From: Toxorhynchites rutilus septentrionalis
Lineage: Eukaryota; Arthropoda; Insecta; Diptera; Culicidae
Assembly (NCBI RefSeq): GCF_029784135.1
Contig: NC_073746.1
Location: forward strand, 246,645,307 to 246,709,306
Reading direction: 5' to 3'
Length of the DNA stretch: 64,000 bases
In this document: positions 1 through 13,895 of the stretch, in pieces
Position numbering within the stretch: position 1 is the first letter of the stretch
Layout: each line of letters begins with the position of its first letter
The notes under the pieces: generated by a model
What the model was told of the DNA's origin: nothing
Seen by the model: only the letters and a program-made list of their open reading frames with translations
Database searches by the model: none
Program-made: the position numbers and the translations under genes

Positions 1-596
1 GTATTATGTTGGTACTCATGTTTCTCACTTATAGTGACAAGTACGGCTATTTTGAACGTTCAGTTAATTTTTTATAACTACTTTTCTTACACGTGTTTTG
101 GTTCATCTTCGATTTTTGCCTGTTGCTTATCTCTAGAGAAACCCCTTCGTAGTGCTGAAGCAAAATCGGCTATGGAATGGGACAGAGTGGACCACTCTAT
201 CTTCAAGAGCTGTTTTAAAAGTATCACGATTTTTGTAAGCCCACGGATTACTTTTATTCGATTTCAGTTGTCGACGTGCTCGGGCTTCCGGCACGCTTTG
301 CGTCGTTTGCATCTTTTCGACCCTCCGAGAACATTTTTCCGAACTCCGATAAACGTTGTTTCGCTCCAAGGTAGATTCACTAGATGCCACAATCAACATT
401 CGGAATGTGTTCGCGCACTTAATTTTGTTTTTCACACAAAATTTGATACAGATTCTTTGATCCATTTTTGAAATTGGCAAAAAAACGGAGATGAACCAAA
501 ACACGTGTAAGAAGATCAGTTGTCAAAAATTAACTGAACATTCAAAACAGCCGTGCATGTCAGCATAAGCGAGAGACATGAGTACCAACATAATGC
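1..596. mobile_element. Mariner-type deletion derivative with ~118 bp terminal inverted repeats
   Basis: Bases 3-120 are the reverse complement of 477-594 with scattered mismatches. Both arms start ATTATGTTGGTACTCATG and run through ACACGTGTTTTGGTTCATCT. Between the arms lies a minus-strand transposase fragment that looks like mariner. Arms this long are unusual for mariner, whose ends are normally about 30 bp, so the element may be a rearranged, MITE-like derivative. The left end touches the window edge, so a target duplication cannot be judged. Confidence 0.75.
121..465 (-). pseudogene. Mariner transposase N-terminal fragment, frameshifted
   Basis: Reading the minus strand from an ATG at 465, the start MDQRICIKFCVKN followed by FRMLIVASSESTLERNNVYR matches what I know of the N-terminal helix-turn-helix region of mariner transposases of the MDQRICIKFCVK type. 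After about 45 codons the expected sequence drifts out of frame: the reading continues as SSEKCSRRVEK where the family has a WYKMFSEG-like stretch. No DDE/D catalytic residues remain; the rest of the transposase is missing between the two inverted arms. It is a dead internal fragment carried by the surrounding inverted-repeat element. The family match is from memory. Confidence 0.65.
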
Positions 597-2040
597 AACA
601 AAAAATCCCCACGTAGACACGATAAATATTTTTTCAGTAATACATACACGTCTGTAATGAAAATTAAATGGTGCGCAATATTTCCAAGAATTATCGAACT
701 TTTCGCTCACTCTGAATACTCTGTATAAATGAAAAGAGTTGAGCTGCCTGAGAGTGTCAAACATCCATATTTTTTCATATGACTGAACTTCTTCTCTAAA
801 ATGTGAATATGAAAGTCACCCTCATGAACTGAGAGCGATCAATTCAATTCCATTGGTATGCATTCCACCAGAATAAAAACACAATCGAAGAGTGTTAGAA
901 TTTTAGAATACACCCTACAAAGAAATTTGAGGAGCGGAGTAGGAAGTCGAAAATTTCAAAAAAGTGATTTTGTAAGTGCTTTGGGTAACTACGTGAAAAA
1001 TCAACCTATGAAGATGGATATACATCTTTTCGAACTTCAACATTTCAAAGGTCCAAGTTCGTTCAAGTTTCGGTATATACTAAGAACACATTTTTCTCTT
1101 GGTGTTTGTATTGCGCGTCTATTCCGTAACTGGACACGACGGCTCAAAATAGTCGCGCTTGAAACGGTCGTAAACATAGTCGCGTTTGCATTTGACAGAT
1201 GAATATGTCAAAAATGACAAATGTTATTATCGTCTTTGCTAATTGTTATGCTAGTATTTCATTAAACAATTTACCAGAGAAGAGAAGTGGAACTTAAGGG
1301 AAAAAGGGGGCAACGATTTGTGGTAAGAAAATGTAAACAGTGAAAAAATTGACAGATGGTTTACGCTCTAAAAATTGAACAGAATGTTGAGATGTCTATA
1401 AAACGGTGGGAGACATCATATATAAGGTGGGAGGTTCGTACAGTAAATTACATTTAATGCGACCTTTTGCTAATTGGACAGACCTGTAATGCGACACGTT
1501 TAATTGGATATTTTTACCGCAAGGCCGAGGTGACCCTGGAGTACACACGAAAACTTGATTGTGCGATAACTGACGAAGAGAAACAAACAATTTTGTTCGA
1601 TAGAAGCTGACGAATTCGAACGAAGCAAATGGGAAGCAATGTAACCACACCAACACAATTATAGCAATGCTTCGAAATCCGGACGCTTAAGCGCTTACGA
1701 ATATAACATCAACTACTAAAAAATATTGACATATCATAGCATGAAAACTTATCGTTCCTATAGAATTAGAAGGCCTTCATCTAAGTAATGAATCACAGAA
1801 TTCTACAAAATCATGTTATATTTGTTCAAAATTTGAAGTTTCTTTCATCGTGTCGTGATTTTAAATTCATGCTTGATATCCGGACACTTTTGCTTTTAAA
1901 TCCGGACACGTGTTTTCTTTGTAATTCTTTGAGAGAAATTATTTATAAATTATAGTAGAACTTATTAACGGGTGCGTCAAAAGTAGCGGGACTAAATGGA
2001 AACACGTTTGATATAAAGGTTTTTTATCAATTCAATTATT
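597..2040. other. Unassigned AT-rich stretch
   Basis: No coding region I can support. A plus-strand reading frame at 858-1202 has no recognisable domain or gene-like neighbours. Around 1440-1640 a short block with higher GC (GCAAGGCCGAGGTGACCCTG) could be an old repeat fragment. Near 1972 the run GGGTGCGTCAAAAGTAGCGG resembles a transposon end but no partner was found. Confidence 0.5.
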
Positions 2041-2049
2041 TATTGTATT

Positions 2050-3040
2050 TTCACAAGATGACCACTACAAGATGGCGCCATCTATAGATATTTTCAAAAT
2101 CCTATCAATATGGGTATCAAATGAAAGGGCTTGCAAATTTATGCAAAATGTAAATCCAAGATGGCGGCAGCTACTAAATGGCGGATTATATATTCCCTTA
2201 GAACCTCATCAATATGGGTATCAAACGAAAGGGCTTGACTAGTAGAACACAGTTATCGATGAAAAATGTAAATCCAAGATGGCGGCTGCTAAAAAATGGC
2301 GGATTACTTATTTTCTCAAAATCTCATCAATATGAGTATCAAACGAAAGGGATTGACTAGAAGAACACAGACATTGTTGAAAAATGTTAATCCAAGATGG
2401 CGGCTGCTACAAAATGGCGGATTACATATGTCCTCAAAATATCATCAATATGAGTATCAAACGAAAGGGATTGACTAGTAGACAGTTATTCATGAAAAAT
2501 GGAAATCCAAAATGGCCGCCACTACAAGATGGTGCCATATTTTTTCCAAACCCCATATATGGGTATCAAATGAAAGGGCTTGACTAGTAGAATACAGTTA
2601 TTCATGAAAATACATTTTTCATAAACAACTGTATTCTACTAGTCAATCCCTTTTGTTTGATACCCATATTAATGGGGTTTTAAGAAAATATGTGATCCAC
2701 AATTTTCTAGCGGCCGTCATCTTGGATTTACATTTTTCTTCAATAATTGTATTCTACTAATCAAGCCCTTTCATTTGATACTCGTATTGATGGGGTTCTG
2801 AGAAAATATGTAATCCACCATTTTATAGCGGCCGCCATCTTGGATTTATATTTTCATCAATAATTGTATTCTACTAGTCAAGCCCTTTTATTTGATACCC
2901 ATATTGATAAGGTTTGGATTTATATTTTTCATAAATAGCTATGTTCTACTAGTCAAGCCCTTTCGTTTGATACCCATATTGATGGGGTTTAGAGAAAATA
3001 TGAAATCCGCCATTTACAGCGGCCACCATTTTGGGTTTTC
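2050..3040. repeat. Two head-to-head minisatellite arrays (AAGATGGCGGC family)
   Basis: From about 2050 to 2600 a unit of roughly 110-120 bp repeats about five times. Its landmarks are AATCCAAGATGGCGGC, AAATGGCGGATTA, CATCAATATGGGTATCAAA and GGGCTTGACTAGTAGAA. From about 2610 to 3035 the same unit repeats three to four times in reverse complement (AGTCAAGCCCTTTC, GCCGCCATCTTGGATTT). The two arrays meet near 2605-2620. Similar AAGATGGCGGC repeats are widespread in arthropod genomes. No reading frame in it is gene-like. Confidence 0.85.
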
Positions 3041-3360
3041 AAGATCATGAAATACGCAGTTTTATAATGACTGCAAAGATAAAAGTGTGTTCCAAATTTC
3101 AGATCAATCGGTCAACAGGAAGAGGGTTAAATTTCTATAAATGTGGGACAGCGCTACAGACGAAGTTACAAAGTTACCCACGTACATACAAACGGGTCAT
3201 ATAATCGACCCCGTCCTGTATACCGAAGAGGTTTGCGGTTTCCCGGATCGAAAATCTTTGCTCCACACTCCATACTCCATACTAAAGCTTCTAACATACC
3301 TTTATACAACTCCTTCAATGAGAAATTTAATCGTCAACTTTTGACCGTCCGGATTTAAAA
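3041..3360. repeat. Probable tail of the flanking minisatellite element
   Basis: This stretch follows the inverted array directly and contains AAATTTCAGATCAATCGGTC and ACGGGTCATATAATCGACCC. Such phrases recur in the tails of dispersed arthropod repeats. Short open frames here are not gene-like. The boundary is approximate. Confidence 0.4.
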
Positions 3361-3544
3361 TCATTTTCTGAACGTGCTTCTTATTCCGAACATGGGGGAA
3401 TTATGCACATTAATAATGTAGTTACGCTAAATTTCATTTTTTTCAGTTTCGAACACTCCGTAAAAATCCATTTTATAGCGCCCTCTAGTCCAAAGCCAAT
3501 AAAACAACAAAAAACGACTACAATCAATAATTAAAATCAGTTTT

Positions 3545-3700
3545 TGTGGGTTCAATATCCAATATTATATTTTGATAAAAGACTAGCTCATTGGCTTCAA
3601 TTTGATATGTTGATCATCTAAATTGGTTCAGTGCTTGAAATGTTATAAATTTTTGAAAACAACAATTTTTGGGAAAAAAATTCAAAAAAATTAGCATTGA
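3545..3700 (+). repeat. Dispersed repeat fragment ('cattggcttcaatttgatat' family)
   Basis: The core CATTGGCTTCAATTTGATAT, followed by a TCATCTAAATTGGTTCAGTG-like run and GTTATAAATTTTTG, recurs at 12810-12900, 13030-13100 and 22100-22210, and in reverse complement at 4020-4230. It looks like an arm of a dispersed non-autonomous element; class unknown. Confidence 0.55.
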
Positions 3701-4019
3701 AACAACAGAATAGAACTGGCATACAATTATGAAGGATGATTGCTTTTTGATTGGTGCGTGCTCCACTCAAACTAGCGAAGCGCCAATTAAAAAGCACTCC
3801 AACTAAAAAATGCAAATAAGCGAATGTGTGCTGTATTTTTATTTATATATTTTCAAATATGTTTTCGGATATTACGATGGTGATGGTGATGTATTATTTT
3901 TTATATATAATTAAATTTTATCATATAATATTTTTGTATCATTACATATCCTACAATCGAAGATACTTTTTGTGGTTTTTTAAGTTAATACTAGGCAAGT
4001 TTGCAGATTCTTAGAAAGA

Positions 4020-4230
4020 TAAGATTCCATTTGATTTGTCGATCCTTGAAATAAGCTCAATGGTTTGAAAGTTAAGAATTAAAAATAAACATATAAAACT
4101 CATGATTTCTTGCAAAAATTCATAACTTTTCAACCATTGAACCGATTTTAAAAATCGACATATCAAATGATATCTTATTCTTCTATGAATCAACTTCAAT
4201 CTGTCATTCAATAAACTCAGTACTTTAATT
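4020..4230 (-). repeat. Dispersed repeat fragment, reverse orientation
   Basis: The run AAAATTCATAACTTTTCAAC, then GAACCGATTTTAAAAATCGACATA, is the reverse complement of the family seen at 3545-3700. Together the two copies form a loose inverted pair about 350 bp apart, consistent with a decayed fold-back element. Confidence 0.5.
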
Positions 4231-6060
4231 ATATAGCTGACAAAAATTTCCACAATTCGTTCTTTCAAAACAAATTTTTATCTTGTCGCAATTTTGAATC
4301 TCTCAAATGGAACTGTCAAAATGATAGATCGAAGAACGAAAAGCAGGAAAAATTGACAAATAATGGGGGGTAAATATGATAAAGCAAAGGTAATCATGGA
4401 CTTTGAATAACCATATCAGAAAAATAATTGAAAAACACATTTCTTTTATAATTTCTCTTTCAAATTTTAATAAAATTGCACTGAATAGTTAATATAAGTA
4501 CAATAATAATATTTGAATAAACTTATGTAATTATTAACATGTTTATATAAACCTTCCCACCTTATCGTTCTTCATTAAAGACCTTGCGTCAAGACAGCTA
4601 GAAATCGATACACTCTCAAATCAAGTATGCTTGAAAAAAATTTATTCTTCATGTAAACAAGGATTGAAATTGTGGACACTTTTTAGTCAGTGAATTGTAT
4701 AGAGTTCCACTGCTGTGAATTTACCTTGCACTTTGGAGTCTCAATCAGCGAATCTTAAATCTGTAAAATGTTACATGCGCATGGAATGACTTGGAAAGCC
4801 TTTGAGAGGAGAGTTATGCAGATACACCAAGTAGACATCGGAAGATATTTCAAGCTATTTTCAATGGGATTCTCATTAACTCTTGTTTCTAGATGAAGTT
4901 TCCTTTGCAAATAGAGAGATCATGCGCAACCGAGGATACGGAATTATAGGACAGAACTTGATGTTTATAGGAGAATTTTGCCGGAAACCAACAATTTCGT
5001 GTCTCTGATTCATAGGGCCATAATGCTGTCGAAAAATGACTTTTTTCTACAGCGTAATACGTTCATAGCCCGAAAAATTTTCAGTGCGGCCAATGGACAG
5101 TGTTCGCATCTATTGTGATGTGAATATCATACAATTGAAGTTTGGATTTATTAAAGGATATTTGAAAAGTAACTTTAAAGAGTGTTGGATACACTGCGAT
5201 TTTATGGAGACGGATTGCGGCATGGGCTAGATTTTTATATTGTGGGTACCTTTATCACGAACACTAAAACACTGAGAAATGAAATGGGAAATTGTGAACA
5301 ATATGAAAGAAAGGAAATTATTGAAAAACCCAAGATTAAGGAGAATAGTTGGATAGCCATTGAGAGGAGAAATTTACCAAATTACAAAGAATTAAGAGTT
5401 AGTAGATTGCTGTAAATAGTATTGTAGAATAAAGTTTTGGAGTGTGAAATTACGTCTTGATAAAAATAAAGTGTTTCCATACCAAAAATATTGGAATTCG
5501 TTGTTTGCGAAAAGGAAGTGGGCCGAAAATCCAAGTGCGAATATCGTGGATATATCGCAATCCAGGAGAACCACACCGAGGGCAAGGGCCCGATATCCAG
5601 ACAAACAAAGTGAGTGACAACACGCCGCTATAGAGTGCCGGAACGCTCCTGTTTACGTATTCACGCGCCCAGGAGTTTTAAACTCACTATAAAAAGTATA
5701 GAATAGTACAATCACTTTTTATCCAAATTCACTATCTTCGGGAAAGGTGTTGGTCGTTTCCAAACTCCAGCTAAAGTGTCCGAGGCCAGTTAATTTTCTT
5801 TCCACGAAACCTTAGTCTTTCTTCCTTATCTTCTCTCAATCCTTCCTCTCCCAATTATTCCTCAATCACATTCCTTCCTCTCTTTCCCACTTCCGAAATA
5901 CCCATAATTCACCATGGTTCGCCTGCCGATTTTATTCGAGGGGACTGACGATCGTTACACATTACAACTATAAGTTAGTACATTTATACACTTAAATCTA
6001 CGGTTATTTAGTACAATACACAATTTATACAAAAAACTAGAAGTGGGCTATATCGTTGAT

Positions 6061-6200
6061 ATAACCGCAAGATGTAGGACTAACGTTGACTTAGCAATCA
6101 ATAAGTAACAAGCATATAAATCTTAGACGTTTCATCTTTCGAATAAAGCGATTTTCATACCACTTCGTTTAGCCGGAAAATAATTATTAACGTTCAAAGG
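6061..6200. repeat. Left part of a composite dispersed repeat
   Basis: Contains AAGATGTAGGACTAACGTTGAC, a degenerate version of the palindromic tail motif found at 8145-8160, then a GCATATAAATCTTAGACGTTT run and ACCACTTCGTTTAGCCGG. Near-identical phrases occur at 7990-8060 and 54030-54080. This suggests that 6061-8165 is one composite repeat with a tandem array and a later insertion inside. Confidence 0.5.
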
Positions 6201-6479
6201 AGGAATCGATTCCTCCTCGGAAATACCCAGCGCAAGTAGTACCCACTCCCCAAGCCCCGAAAATTGGAATCATCGTTGATTATTGATATTAACGCTTGAG
6301 AATGAATGGAAATAAGACCCCCTTCCTAACAATTCCAACTTCCCAATAACGATGATCGATTGCAGCATTCGTAAACAAATAATTTTACAATAATGCTGCT
6401 TTTATAAATGTGATTTCTTTGGAATGTAATATAATATCCACTTCGATCATATCCGCTACACCGCTACACATACCATATC

Positions 6480-7050
6480 AAATCCATAGTCAATCCGAGT
6501 ACAATAGTACCCGCTGCTTGCATCTAATTTGCCAATTTCCCGTGGCTCCATGGTTTTGAAGTCTGTGTTAGGGAAGCATTCCGATTCCCAGAAATGCAAG
6601 CAAGTACAAAAGTACCCGCAGATCGCATCTATTTTGGAATGCCGATTTCCCCAGACTTCATAATTTAGAAAGTCTGTGTTAGGGAAACATTCCAATTTGC
6701 AGAAACGCAAACGAATACAAAAGTATCGGCTGCTTGCATCTAATTTGCTATGTCAATTTCCCCTGGATCCATGGTCTCGAACTCTGTGGCAGGGAAACAT
6801 TCTGATTTTCAGAAACGCAAGCGAGTACAAAAATACCCGCAGCTTGAATCTGTTTTGCAATGTATATTTCCCCCAGGCTCCATGGTTTCGAAGTTCCCTA
6901 ACACAGGAAACATTCCAATTTCCAGATACGCAAGCGACATCTACATCTACATCTTACATCTATTTTGCAATGCTGATTTCCGCTGGCACTGTGGTTTTGA
7001 AGTCTGTGTTAGGGCAACATCCATCAATTCCAGCGATCGTACCTCAAGCA
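6480..7050. repeat. Tandem repeat, unit about 110 bp, five copies
   Basis: Each unit contains GTGTTAGGGAAACATTCC, CAGAAACGCAAGCGA, ACAAAAGTACCCGC, GCTTGCATCTA, AATTTCCCCTGG and CTCCATGGTTTTGAAG. Copies begin near 6480, 6580, 6690, 6800 and 6910, each with substitutions and small indels; the last copy carries a short ACATCTACATCTACATC expansion. Reading frames across it are repeats of the same peptide and not genes. Confidence 0.85.
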
Positions 7051-7154
7051 CTGTGCAATTAAAACTGAGTGGATTTCCAAGTGGCACTCGATTATATACC
7101 GATTGATGTGATTTCAATAGCCTGTTTTGAAAGCAATTTTTTTTAAACAAATTT

Positions 7155-7165
7155 ATGGATCAAAA
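7155..7165. repeat. Target-site duplication, left copy
   Basis: ATGGATCAAAA here recurs exactly at 7974-7984, flanking the truncated retrotransposon. This explains why the apparent ATG of the reading frame is target DNA and not element sequence. Confidence 0.85.
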
Positions 7166-7940
7166 CGACGACGTGGACATAATCGGAAGAACACATGCGA
7201 CGGTAGCCGACTTGTATACCCGACTGAAACACGAAGCAGGGCTGATTGGGCTTGGGATCAATGCGTCTAAGACTAAATACATGCTAGCAGGAGGGACTGA
7301 TCGCAACAGAGTTCTTCCTGGTAGTAGTGTTGTGATCGACGGCGACGAGCTCGAGGTGGTAGAGGAATTTGTCTACCTTGGCTCGTTGACTGACAACAAC
7401 AACAGCCGTGAAATTCGAAGACGCATTGTCAATGGAAGTCAAGTCTACTATGGGCTCCGAAAATCCTTGAGGTCCAACAAACTCCGACCCCGTACGAAGT
7501 GTACCATGTACAAATCCCTAATTCGACCGGTTGTTCTCTATGGGCACGAAGCATGGACGATGCTTGAAGAGGACTCACAAGCGCTTGGAGTTTTCGAACG
7601 CCGAGTGCTCAGAACAATATACGGTGGTGTACAGGAAAGCGGAGTATGGAGAAGGAGAATGAACCACGAACTGGCGCAACTCTACGGCGAACCCAGCATT
7701 CAGAAAGTCGCCAAGGCTGGACGAGTGCGATGGGCAGGGCATGTTGCAAGATTGCCGGACAGCAGCCCTGCAAAGATGGCGTTCGCATCGAATCCGGTAG
7801 GAACAAGAAGGAGAGGAGCCCAGCGAGCGAGGTGGTTGGACCAGGTGGAGCAGGACTTGGCAAGAATCGATGCAGCCGGGAGTTGGAGAAATGCAGCCAT
7901 TGATCGGGATTATTGGCGAAAAATTGTGAAGAAGATCTAA
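7166..7940 (+). pseudogene. Reverse transcriptase C-terminal half of a truncated retrotransposon
   Basis: The open frame reads DDVDIIGRT at its start, which is the end of the RT catalytic box, then SKTKYMLAGG, VEEFVYLGSLTDNNN (RT motif E and thumb), IRPVVLYGHEAW, FERRVLRTIYGG, RRRMNHEL and RWAGHVARLP, and ends KKI. These phrases are characteristic of RT-thumb and C-terminal regions of RTE-like elements common in insects. Endonuclease and most of the RT fingers and palm are missing, so it cannot function. The ATG at 7155 that opens the frame belongs to the target duplication, hence the start is accidental. Confidence 0.85.
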
Positions 7941-7973
7941 TCTCTCAATGGGATGTAGTATCATTATAAATAA
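7166..7973 (+). mobile_element. 5'-truncated non-LTR retrotransposon (probably RTE-like)
   Basis: The insertion is bounded by 11 bp direct repeats (7155-7165 and 7974-7984). It begins inside the reverse transcriptase at the Asp-Asp of the YADD box and ends after a very short 3' region with an A/T-rich ATAAATAA tail. 5' truncation and a target duplication are the signature of target-primed reverse transcription. The duplications are still identical, so the insertion is relatively young, and the reading frame is open to its natural stop. Confidence 0.85.
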
Positions 7974-7984
7974 ATGGATCAAAA
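7974..7984. repeat. Target-site duplication, right copy
   Basis: ATGGATCAAAA, identical to 7155-7165. Confidence 0.85.
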
Positions 7985-8165
7985 TGTTACAAGTATATAA
8001 CGCGTAGATATTTTAACTTTCGAATGAAGTGTTTATCATACTATTTCGTTCAGTTGTTTAGGAGCTATTAACGCTCAAAATCTCGTTCTCCGGCGTAACG
8101 CTTTCGTTTTCGAAAGTTTGAACTTACACCCCAGTATAGAAATGAAAGACGTAGTCCTACGTCAA
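7985..8165. repeat. Right end of the composite repeat, ending in a palindrome
   Basis: Carries ACTTTCGAATGAAGTG, CACCCCAGTATAGAAATG and AAAGACGTAGTCCTACGTCA. The 16-base GACGTAGTCCTACGTC is self-complementary except for its two central bases. Copies of this tail occur at 39228-39247, 40660-40676 and 54150-54190. Confidence 0.7.
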
Positions 8166-9303
8166 AAATTATCGTTAACAACAATATTATTCAGGAACCA
8201 GCCAACAAGAAATAAAACAAACAATTTACTTAAATTCTATTTTTTTTTTGTGCAATTATTAAATTAAATTAAACAAAAATTAGACTGTTTTTTCTGTTGC
8301 GTCATTGGTCAGTAACAAACCGTTCAAAACGCTATGCGTACCTTCAGTGTGAAGGATTTGGAATTTTCGTTTTTCATGCATTTGTGGCGAAAGTTGAAGC
8401 TTTAAAATGTATATACTAGGGTGCCAATGAATGTATGGCAAAAAAACGACCCCAAAAATTTCATGCGGAAGTCCCTTATATGCAAGTAGTTACTGCGGAA
8501 GAACTTTCGACAAGTTCATAGAATTACGAACAAACAGAGATGGAAAATTAATGCTCGATTTTAGGGGTGCATTGAATAAATATGATTGATTCTCCTTTTC
8601 TGACGTGGAGGAGTGCGGGTGCAAATCGACTCTTCCGCCCTGGTGCAAATGTTTCAGAAAATTTTCTCACTGGTGGCGGGATTTCAAATAAAAGCCACAG
8701 AATCCCGTAAGAATGAGTATCCAGACGTCAACTCGGTTGAAAGCACTGAGTGCGGGAGCATTTGTAGCAAAAGATATTGCATCAGTATTCAATTGAATCA
8801 AAATTTAAAATGATATATCGAAAATATATATGATCTTCTTAAAACGAGGGTTCTCGTCTGGTCCTCCATTCATATTAATTATGATTACTGGCTTTATTGT
8901 TCCTTAACACCAAATAATATCGAATTCAGGCAGCTCTCGTACTCTTTTTAAATTGAGCCCATGAAAAAAATGCTCTCAAAGAACAGTGCCTTGCAGAACG
9001 AACTGCAACGTACATTGGACCACAGTATTGAACTGCTTCAGCATAACCAAGGTGACCTAGCTTTATTTTGCAACCTGCTATAATAGACGGAATAAGCTTA
9101 TATTTTGCTGCCATGACAAAATCATGATCCGGTAGTTTAACGCGACATTCGAGATGTATTAATCGAAGCCTGCCCGCTGGCAGCTGTTAAGTTCATTACA
9201 ACATGTGCTTCAACCATTGCATTAAAAAAATGGAGTTTTTCCGGATGCTGATATAAAAAAATTCAGACAGATAATTGAGTTTGATAAATTTCCCATGGAA
9301 GGT
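8166..9303. other. Unassigned AT-rich stretch
   Basis: No coding region I can support. 8418-8470 (GGGTGCCAATGAATGTATG) is a fragment of the fold-back family at 62513-63331. 8930-9120 is GC-richer and contains a short minus-strand frame without recognisable motifs. Confidence 0.5.
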
Positions 9304-10206
9304 TATTATATTAGCTTTAAGCTATAGTTAAGCTTTAAGTTTCCGGCAGTTAACCGGAACATTCGCCATGGCGGACGAAAACATGCGTGTGGTTCGCCGT
9401 TCGCTGACTTGGGTACCACATCGATATTCAGCCGCTTCATCTCCTCTGACGATCGCTTAGAGTAGTGGGCCGATGCCAGATCCGTCCAGAACATTCGCCC
9501 TTATGGTACTTCTTGATGAACAACACAACTTTCGGCAGGCACTTTGTACTAGAAATTTCCCCATTCACGGTCTAAAGAAGAGCGGCTGTGACATTTCCTT
9601 CTCGCTGATTGTCAGCCACAGCAGCACCTTCATGGGGAACTTGGTGTTTGAAATAAACTTCTCTTCGGAGCTCACTACCTTCGTGGAGGAACTAAAATAC
9701 GAAGTGCCCTGCCAGTCGTTGCCATCCAGGGTGAAATAGGTCTCGTCGTCCATCACCACCGCCACGTCGTGATCCGCCGGGAAAATCGACTTGACCGTCT
9801 TACTCAGCCGCTGCCGCTGCGTCATTGCCTGCACCTCCGAGATCAGTGTACGGGACTTCCGCTTCCTTACATGTATGTCCATGTTCGCCAGGTATTTTTT
9901 CACTGTTTGGCCGGTTGCACCGACCTCCTGGCCAAGCACACGCAGCGGTGTAGTCACTTTTCCCTCGATCTTCCTCTTCAGCATATTTTGGAGCTTCTTG
10001 TCACTCAGGGTCGTAGGCCGTCCGGAACCGTGCTTTCTTTCGATGCTCTGATTGTTGTCCAATAGTGCCAAGATGTTGTAGATGCTGGAACGGGCGTATC
10101 CGGCGTCCACAAAGTGCCGTACGATGTCCGTTTTCGACGCGACGGGGTACCATTCTCTGAACGCGCACACTTCTGAACGGAGCAGCTTCACTGTTTTCGC
10201 CATCAC
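9304..10206 (-). pseudogene. ITmD37E-like Tc1/mariner transposase, broken
   Basis: Minus-strand reading from the ATG at 10206 shows two helix-turn-helix-like blocks (VRHFVDAGYARSSIYNIL; GRPTTLSDKKLQ then VLGQEVGATGQTVKKYL) and a first catalytic Asp in VVMDDETYF at about 9745-9750. The frame stops near 9565; in other frames the protein continues as STKCLPKVVLFIKKY and then FWTDLASAHYSKRSSEEMKR with the second Asp, ending after VVPKSAN. Relative to my memory of ITmD37E transposases from mosquitoes, at least two frameshifts and a truncated C-terminus are present and the third acidic residue is not seen. Terminal inverted repeats were not located; the upstream side runs into a (TA)n tract at 10399. 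Confidence 0.75.
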
Positions 10207-10397
10207 GGTTAGAGTTCGACTGATAGAGGTATAAAATTTTTCCTACTGACTCATGGGTTACTATGATTGATGCTGTATGGGTAGTTTCGTCAGTGCGTGT
10301 GAAGGTAAACCCAGGAAAAATAGGCAATTTTTGTCCAGTTTTTTAAATGTAAACGTTATGATTATAAAATGGTATGGTTTTGAACACGAGATGTCGC

Positions 10398-13895
<3,498 letters not shown>

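Larger units (their letters stand above)
3361..6060. other. Unassigned AT-rich stretch with old repeat fragments
   Basis: No convincing coding sequence. It contains two copies of a dispersed family listed separately (3545-3700 and 4020-4230). 5640-5930 is slightly richer in GC and C/T-rich near 5815-5900, without a recognisable signal. Confidence 0.5.

Noticed and set aside
2050..3040. CRISPR-like array
   Set aside because: Unit length (~115 bp), eukaryotic context and absence of short constant repeats with unique spacers rule it out.
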